A stretch of DNA of 18,403 nt from an uncultured Bacilli bacterium (GTDB taxonomy: Bacteria; Bacillota_I; Bacilli_A; RF39; UBA660): the NCBI GenBank assembly GCA_944363805.1, contig CALVVH010000024.1, positions 1 to 18,403 of the forward strand, written 5' to 3'. The position numbers and the translations under genes were made by a program. Below, piece by piece: positions 13,758-18,403 of the stretch (position 1 is the first letter of the stretch; every line of letters starts with the position of its first letter). The notes under the pieces are model-generated. The model searched no databases and was not told where the DNA came from. It saw only the letters and a list, made by a program, of their open reading frames with translations.

Positions 13758-14954
13758 TTAAATCATCTCACTAACAATTTTTTCCTTATCACTTAGTAGT
13801 TCAACTAGTTCATCTATTTCTTTTTCTGTATTATAAAAATATAAACTTACTCTAAGAGAATTAGTTACTCCAGTTACATTTTTAACAAGTTTCGCACAAT
13901 GATTACCTGCTCGTACACAAATATTATATTTATTCAAGTAATATGCGACATCTTGTGAGAATATGCCATCGACATTGAAAGCTACAATTCCACTATCGGC
14001 CTCCAAGTTAATTATATCGATGTGCGGAATATGTACTAACTTTTCGATTAAATATTCTCTTAAGTAAACTTCTCTTTCTTTTATTTTATCTAAACCAATC
14101 TTATTTATATAAGAAATCGCCGCCCCTAAACCAATGGCTCCAGCAATGTTCGGTGTTCCAGCTTCTAACCTTGTTGGTAATTCTTTTAAATAAATTTCAC
14201 TAGGATTATCGAATGACTCATTCATTCCTCCACCCAAATTGATTGGTTCTAAAGTTTCGAGTAATTCTTGTTTACCATATAAAACTCCAATACCAGTTGG
14301 TCCTAACATCTTGTGTCCCGAAAAAGCCAGAAAATCGACATCTAAATCTTGCACATCCACTTTCATATGTGGAACACTTTGTGCGCCATCAACGACAACA
14401 AAAATATTATTTTCATGCGCTAATTTACATACATCTTTTATCGGACGAACATCCCCAACAACATTTGTAATTTGCGCTAAAGCAATTATTTTAGTTCTAG
14501 GAGTAATACTCTTACGAACATTATCAACTGTAACATGTAAATTATCATCTAAAGGAATAAAATTGATGATACAACCATAATCATTAGCCAATCTAAACCA
14601 CGGAAGGACATTAGAAGCATGTTCACTAGTAGTAATTAATATTTCATCCCCCGGTTCTAATAAATTAGCAAAAAATCCAGTAGCAATCATATTTAAAGAT
14701 TCTGTTGCTCCACTAGTAAATACTACTTCTTCTTTTGATTTAGCATTGATAAAATTAACTACTAAATCTCGAGCATTTTCATATTCCATATCAACTTTAT
14801 AAGAAATATCATAATCTCCCCGATGCGCATTAGCACTATATTTTTCATAATATTCTGTCATCTTATCTATAACTACTTGTGGTTTTAAACTAGTTGCTCC
14901 ATTATCTAAATAAATAATATCTTGTTTGAGCATTGGAAAATCTTCTCTATTCAC
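13758..14954 (-). CDS. sufS: Cysteine desulfurase SufS
   Basis: SufS is a PLP enzyme that removes sulfur from cysteine, giving alanine and an enzyme persulfide for SufU. The 398 residues match the class II (SufS/CsdA) type. They include YLDNGATSLKP (16-26), ANAHRGDYDIS, TSGATESLN (80-88), SEHASN (H112), VVVDGAQS (D189), the PLP lysine in FSGHKMLGPTG (K215), and the catalytic cysteine in VRAGNHCAKL (C353). The start is GTG at 14954 with GAGGGTG as SD; the next in-frame ATG would remove the first 7 residues. A strong promoter lies at 15007-15036. Confidence 0.95.
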   Translation of the reverse strand: MNREDFPMLKQDIIYLDNGATSLKPQVVIDKMTEYYEKYSANAHRGDYDISYKVDMEYENARDLVVNFINAKSKEEVVFTSGATESLNMIATGFFANLLEPGDEILITTSEHASNVLPWFRLANDYGCIINFIPLDDNLHVTVDNVRKSITPRTKIIALAQITNVVGDVRPIKDVCKLAHENNIFVVVDGAQSVPHMKVDVQDLDVDFLAFSGHKMLGPTGIGVLYGKQELLETLEPINLGGGMNESFDNPSEIYLKELPTRLEAGTPNIAGAIGLGAAISYINKIGLDKIKEREVYLREYLIEKLVHIPHIDIINLEADSGIVAFNVDGIFSQDVAYYLNKYNICVRAGNHCAKLVKNVTGVTNSLRVSLYFYNTEKEIDELVELLSDKEKIVSEMI

Positions 14955-15006
14955 TAATACACCCTCTTTCTAATTTAATATATTTTATTCTGTATTATTT
15001 TCTCCA

Positions 15007-15036
15007 ATTATAACAAAGGCCTTGTCCTTCTGTCAA
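15007..15036 (-). promoter_or_regulatory. Promoter of sufS-sufU
   Basis: A consensus TTGACA (15036-15031), an 18-base spacer and a consensus TATAAT (15012-15007). The leader is about 45 bases. Confidence 0.75.
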
Positions 15037-15060
15037 AACTTGTAATATTTTAGCATAAAA

Positions 15061-15085
15061 TGCAACTTTTTACAAAAAAAGTGCA
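15061..15085. promoter_or_regulatory. Inverted repeat between divergent promoters (possible operator)
   Basis: TGCA-A-CTTTTT, loop ACAA, then AAAAAG-TGCA, with one bulged A. It lies between the -35 box of sufS and that of the small-RNA candidate, so it could bind a regulator of either. Confidence 0.3.
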
Positions 15086-15092
15086 AAAATAA

Positions 15093-15120
15093 TTGACTTA
15101 GAATAAATATTTGTTATAAT
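15093..15120 (+). promoter_or_regulatory. Promoter of candidate small RNA 15128-15225
   Basis: TTGACT at 15093-15098, a 16-base spacer and TATAAT at 15115-15120. The start is predicted at 15127-15128. Confidence 0.55.
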
Positions 15121-15127
15121 AAGAGTT

Positions 15128-15225
15128 GTAAAGCAACATCCATTTTTCATATTTTTACTAAAGATGTTTTTACATCTTTGATGTTGTTTTACAAAAAACA
15201 CAAGAATTACTCTTGTGCTTTTTTT
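15128..15225 (+). ncRNA. Candidate 98-nt small RNA
   Basis: The transcript should begin with GTAAAGCAACATC (15128-15140), which pairs with GATGTTGTTTTAC (15180-15192) over 13 bp with one G-T. Inside, AAAGATGT/ACATCTTT (15160-15167 with 15172-15179) forms an 8-bp hairpin stacked on the closing helix. A terminator follows at 15199-15225. There is no open frame. The alternative pairing of the four ATC/GAT arms (1:2 and 3:4) is also possible. Its 3' end is antisense to the last codons of the transporter gene. The family is not recognised. Confidence 0.45.
15199..15225. terminator. Bidirectional terminator
   Basis: CACAAGA (15199-15205), loop ATTAC, TCTTGTG (15211-15217). The plus strand is followed by C and seven T. 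The minus strand is followed by TTTTTTG and serves the transporter gene, whose TAA lies in the loop. Confidence 0.7.
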
Positions 15226-16334
15226 ATGTCTTCATTTTCCTTCAAGCGATATCGGATATTTGTAGCCATTATACTATAGATTATTGAACAAACTGGCACA
15301 CTTAGAAGCATACCAAGTATCCCATTGATACTTGCTCCAACAGTTACTGCTACCAGAACCCAAATTCCTGGAAGCCCTACTGACTTGCCCACAACTTTTG
15401 GATATATTAAATTTCCTTCTAATTGTTGTAAAACTATAATGAATATAATAAATATCAAAGCTTGTAAAGGACTTATCATAAATATTAAAAATGCTCCAAT
15501 AATTGTACCAATAAATGCACCAAACACAGGAATTAAAGCTGTAAATCCCACTAAAACGGAAATAGTTGATGCATAAGGAAGTCGTAATGCAAACATACCC
15601 AAGAAACATAAGAAACCAATTATTATTGCTTCAATACATTGACCACCAACAAAGTTTGAAAATATTTTATTAGAAAGTACCGCAATATCTTTAATTTTAG
15701 TAGTTATTTTTTCTGGTAAATAAGCTTTCATTAAATTATCTACTTGATTGCTTATTTTTTCTTTTTGAGCTAAGAAATAAATAGCAAAAACAATACCTAT
15801 AGTAATATTAATAAATCCAGTTACCACATTAGTAGCAATACCTAGCGTAGTTTCTAAAACCTGATTACCATTTTCTTTAATATATGAACTAGCACTATCC
15901 CCTAGAGCCTTAAATACTTCAACAACTTCATTGATAATATTAGAATCTATCCCCCAACTATTAAGTAAATCCTGTAAGTTCTCACTATAAGCTGGAATAT
16001 TATCAGCGAATATCGCTATCGTATTTTGTAAATTAGGAATAATTAAGAATAGTAAGAAAACACAAAAACCAATTACAATAGCAAGAGCAATTATTAAGCT
16101 GAGTGCCCTTTTAACTACTGCTGATGTTTTCCAACTATTAAGCCACTTCCTTTCTACGACATTGACCAAGACATTCAAAACAAAAGCTATAGCTAACCCC
16201 ACAATAAATGGCATAAATAATTTAATAATATAACTTACTATTCCTAAAATATCTTTCAAATAAATGAAAGCAAATATTATAATTATCGTATATAGTATTA
16301 AATACTTTAAATCTTTTAAACTAAATGATTTCAT
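15207..16334 (-). CDS. AI-2E family transporter (TqsA/YdbI-like)
   Basis: The product is a polytopic inner-membrane protein of 375 residues with about eight hydrophobic helices, grouped as two or three near the N-terminus, one central, and four near the C-terminus. A soluble helical stretch (about 105-160, NLQNTIAIFADNIPAYSENLQ) lies between. Family hallmarks are GGQCIEAIIIGFL, LPYASTISVLVGFTALIPVFGAFIG and QQLEGNLIYPKVVGKSVGLPGIWVL. Members have been linked to autoinducer-2 export or to ion antiport, so the substrate is open. The SD GGAGGAG precedes the ATG. It follows the unknown membrane protein by 37 bases and is probably cotranscribed from tex. Confidence 0.92.
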   Translation of the reverse strand: MKSFSLKDLKYLILYTIIIIFAFIYLKDILGIVSYIIKLFMPFIVGLAIAFVLNVLVNVVERKWLNSWKTSAVVKRALSLIIALAIVIGFCVFLLFLIIPNLQNTIAIFADNIPAYSENLQDLLNSWGIDSNIINEVVEVFKALGDSASSYIKENGNQVLETTLGIATNVVTGFINITIGIVFAIYFLAQKEKISNQVDNLMKAYLPEKITTKIKDIAVLSNKIFSNFVGGQCIEAIIIGFLCFLGMFALRLPYASTISVLVGFTALIPVFGAFIGTIIGAFLIFMISPLQALIFIIFIIVLQQLEGNLIYPKVVGKSVGLPGIWVLVAVTVGASINGILGMLLSVPVCSIIYSIMATNIRYRLKENEDIKKAQE

Positions 16335-16371
16335 CTAACTCCTCCTTCCTTAATTATATCTTAATAAAAGC

Positions 16372-17079
16372 CTAATTACCAGCCAAACTATTTAAATAAT
16401 TAACTACTCCCCCAAATTCATAAACAGCAAATTGTTTATCTGTACCATTTTCCCTAACTACCAATAATTCTTCACTAGTAAAATCACTAAATGTCAAAGT
16501 ATATTCATCTTGTCCCATACTACAATTGACACTTAAACTAATTTCACTTTCATAATCATCAGGAATAACAGGTTCCCCAACTCTATTAAGAGAGCTAACT
16601 GTAGTTATCAAAGCTGTTGTAAGAATACTTGTAATATCTCCACTTTCATAATTACTATGATTTAAATAATCACTTATCCAAGTATCTTCTAATACATATG
16701 TGTCACTACAATAATTATCATTAATATAATTTATAGTTACTGTTCTATAAAGACCATTATCAATAATATTATAACTATTTATAGTAATTCCATTATTGAC
16801 ATCAAAGTAATACTTACCATAACAAGTTTCTAAGTTTTTCAAATAATCATTTCGATAAGAATCTAAATAACTTTGGCTTAAAGGAGCAATAAATGTTGCT
16901 GTTGAATTACTATTTAATCCTACATAATACATATATCTACTTATAGGAATACCATCTCCTTGCATTGCTTCATCCTTATAAGTTTCATAAATAAATGTCT
17001 TATTGATTAAAAGCATAAATACTCCCGCAATAAAAGCAAAAATTAACACAATTTTTATTAATCCAAATATTAATTTCAT
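16372..17079 (-). CDS. Unknown secreted or membrane-anchored protein
   Basis: The start is the ATG at 17079: AGGAG inside the end of tex lies 4 bases upstream, and tex stops one base before it (TAA-T-ATG). A TTG at 17091 would add only four residues. The 235 residues start with MKLIFGLIKIV and a hydrophobic helix to about residue 24, a signal anchor or uncleaved signal peptide with no lipobox. The rest is an extracellular-looking domain rich in Asn, Tyr, Ser and Thr, with three cysteines (CYGKYYF, NYCSDTY, VNCSMGQ). No family is recognised. The context, coupled to tex and ahead of a transporter, gives no clear role. Confidence 0.72.
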   Translation of the reverse strand: MKLIFGLIKIVLIFAFIAGVFMLLINKTFIYETYKDEAMQGDGIPISRYMYYVGLNSNSTATFIAPLSQSYLDSYRNDYLKNLETCYGKYYFDVNNGITINSYNIIDNGLYRTVTINYINDNYCSDTYVLEDTWISDYLNHSNYESGDITSILTTALITTVSSLNRVGEPVIPDDYESEISLSVNCSMGQDEYTLTFSDFTSEELLVVRENGTDKQFAVYEFGGVVNYLNSLAGN

Positions 17080-17080
17080 A

Positions 17081-18403
17081 TTACTCCTCAATTAAAGATA
17101 GACTAACTCGACCTTTTTCTTTTTCTATACCACATATATAAACATTAATAATATCTCCAACTTTTAGTATTTCACTCGGATGCCTGACATATTCTTTACT
17201 CATTTTAGAAATATGTACTAAGGCATCATCATGTAAACCTATGTCAACAAATGCTCCAAATGCTGTAACATTACGCACCGTTCCTTCTAAACTCATACCC
17301 AACTCCAAATCATCGATAGTAAGTATGTCACTACGTAAAGTCATTTGTTTTATTTCATCCCGTGGATCGATTACTCCATTTACTAAATTATTCTTAATTA
17401 AATCCCATTTTTCTTCTGAAATATTGTATTTATTCATTACTTCATTTTTATTTAAAGCATCGATTTTTTCTTTCATATAATCCGTTCCAACTTTAGCAAC
17501 ATCGATATTGTTATCTTGTAAAATATTATTAACAAGTTCATAATCTTCTGGATGGATATTCGTTTTATCTAACGGATTATCTCCATCAAATATTCTTAAG
17601 AAACCCGCTGATTGTTCGAAAGCTTTATCATTACCTTCAACATTTCTTAATTCCTCTCTGGATTTGATAACACCCTTCTTCTTTCGATAATCTAATATTT
17701 TTTTGATAATACTTTTACTAAGACCAGAAACATAATTTAATATACTTTCACTAGCATTATTTAAATTAACCCCAACTTTATTAACAACTTTACTTACAAC
17801 GAACCCTAATTCTTCATCTAATTCTTTTTGTTTCAAATCATGTTGATAAAGTCCTACTCCAATACTTTTAGGATCGATTTTTACAAGTTCCGATAAAGCA
17901 TCTTGTAGTCTTCTTCCGATACTTACAGCACTTCTTTGTTCTACCGAATAATCTGGGAATTCTTTTTTAGCCAGTGGTGATGCTGAGTATACACTAGCTC
18001 CAGCTTCACTCACTATTACATATTTGATATCCAAATTATATTTTTTAATTAGATTAGCCACAAATGCTTCACTTTCTCTTGATGCTGTACCATTACCGAT
18101 TGCAATAATCTTAACTCCGTGCTTCTGCATTAAAGCAAGCATAATTTTTTCTGCCATATCGACTTCTTTTTTAGGTTCATGAGGATATATTACCCCAATT
18201 TCTAAAACTTCTCCAGTTGGTGATAACACAGCTAACTTACAACCAGTTCTAAATGCTGGATCAAATCCCATTACCACACACCCTTTAATCGGTGGAGTAA
18301 GAAGTAAATTTTCCAAATTATTTCCAAATTCATTAATACCAAATTCACTAGCTTTATCATATAATTCTGCTTTGATATCTCTCTCTAAACTAGGTTCTAA
18401 AAG
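17081..18403 (-). CDS. tex: Tex-family RNA-binding transcription accessory protein (partial, N-terminus outside)
   Basis: The frame is open to the right edge, and the residues there (LEPSLERDIKAELYDKASEFG) are standard Tex sequence, so the gene runs on past 18403. The TTG at 18316 is not the start. Visible in order: the YqgF/RNase H-like domain (GFDPAFRTGCKLAVLSPTG ... IAIGNGTASRESE ... VSEAGASVYSAS), the helix-hairpin-helix region (SKSIIKKILDYRKKKGVIKS, then EELRNVEGNDKAFEQSAGFLRI), and a C-terminal S1 domain (LELGMSLEGTVRNVTAFGAF, then VDIGLHDDALVHISKMS). Tex binds nucleic acid and affects transcription. It is probably the first gene of a run with the unknown membrane protein and the transporter. 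Confidence 0.96.
   Translation of the reverse strand, partial: LLEPSLERDIKAELYDKASEFGINEFGNNLENLLLTPPIKGCVVMGFDPAFRTGCKLAVLSPTGEVLEIGVIYPHEPKKEVDMAEKIMLALMQKHGVKIIAIGNGTASRESEAFVANLIKKYNLDIKYVIVSEAGASVYSASPLAKKEFPDYSVEQRSAVSIGRRLQDALSELVKIDPKSIGVGLYQHDLKQKELDEELGFVVSKVVNKVGVNLNNASESILNYVSGLSKSIIKKILDYRKKKGVIKSREELRNVEGNDKAFEQSAGFLRIFDGDNPLDKTNIHPEDYELVNNILQDNNIDVAKVGTDYMKEKIDALNKNEVMNKYNISEEKWDLIKNNLVNGVIDPRDEIKQMTLRSDILTIDDLELGMSLEGTVRNVTAFGAFVDIGLHDDALVHISKMSKEYVRHPSEILKVGDIINVYICGIEKEKGRVSLSLIEE

Noticed and set aside
16372..17091. TTG start at 17091 for the unknown membrane protein
   Set aside because: It would place the SD AGGAG inside the coding sequence. ATG 17079 follows that SD at 4 bases.
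1..18403. CRISPR arrays, complete insertion sequences, rRNA genes, replication origin
   Set aside because: I saw no regularly spaced repeats, transposase frames, rRNA sequence or DnaA-box clusters.

Overview
The window comes from a low-GC, Gram-positive-like bacterium (Bacillota/Bacilli-like, probably an uncultured gut lineage; this is inference). The evidence is AT-rich coding DNA, TTGACA/TATAAT promoters, Shine-Dalgarno (SD) sites built on GGAGGTGA, a T-box riboswitch, SufS/SufU, a TasA-like export signal and U-tailed terminators. TGA is an ordinary stop codon: miaB and the M19 peptidase gene both end with it.

Layout. 1-820: the 3' end of an unknown gene, a candidate small RNA with its own promoter and terminator, and an elongator tRNA-Met. 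835-1761: a decayed cysteine-rich protein gene and a membrane-anchored surface protein. 1789-4823: a zinc-ribbon protein, a GNAT acetyltransferase, and miaB overlapping a lipid-kinase gene. 4824-5131: a long intergenic region with a candidate small RNA and two Spo0A-like boxes. 5132-8262: an operon led by a serine-type T-box (M19 peptidase, serS, unknown membrane protein). The long open frame over the peptidase gene runs back through the T-box, so the true start is about 160 bases further in.

8303-13178 is the accessory core. A large unknown membrane metalloprotease gene is separated from its promoter by an ORF-less group II intron. The intron lies exactly between the predicted transcription start/SD bases GG and TG. 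Next to it are a short MutS-like (MSL) gene, a GC-rich structured spacer, and a surface protein whose C-terminus has the hallmarks of a diversity-generating retroelement (DGR) target. No DGR reverse transcriptase or template repeat is visible, so the target and MSL gene appear to be an orphan cassette served in trans, or a relic.

13347-18403: sufS-sufU for Fe-S assembly, a divergent small-RNA candidate, then tex, an unknown membrane protein and an AI-2E-type transporter in one run on the minus strand.

Several genes share a minimal leader, TATAAT-N6-GGTG-N6/7-ATG or a close variant, so their mRNAs should begin with the SD itself. The three small-RNA candidates share another pattern: each predicted transcription start falls at the first bases of a closing helix.
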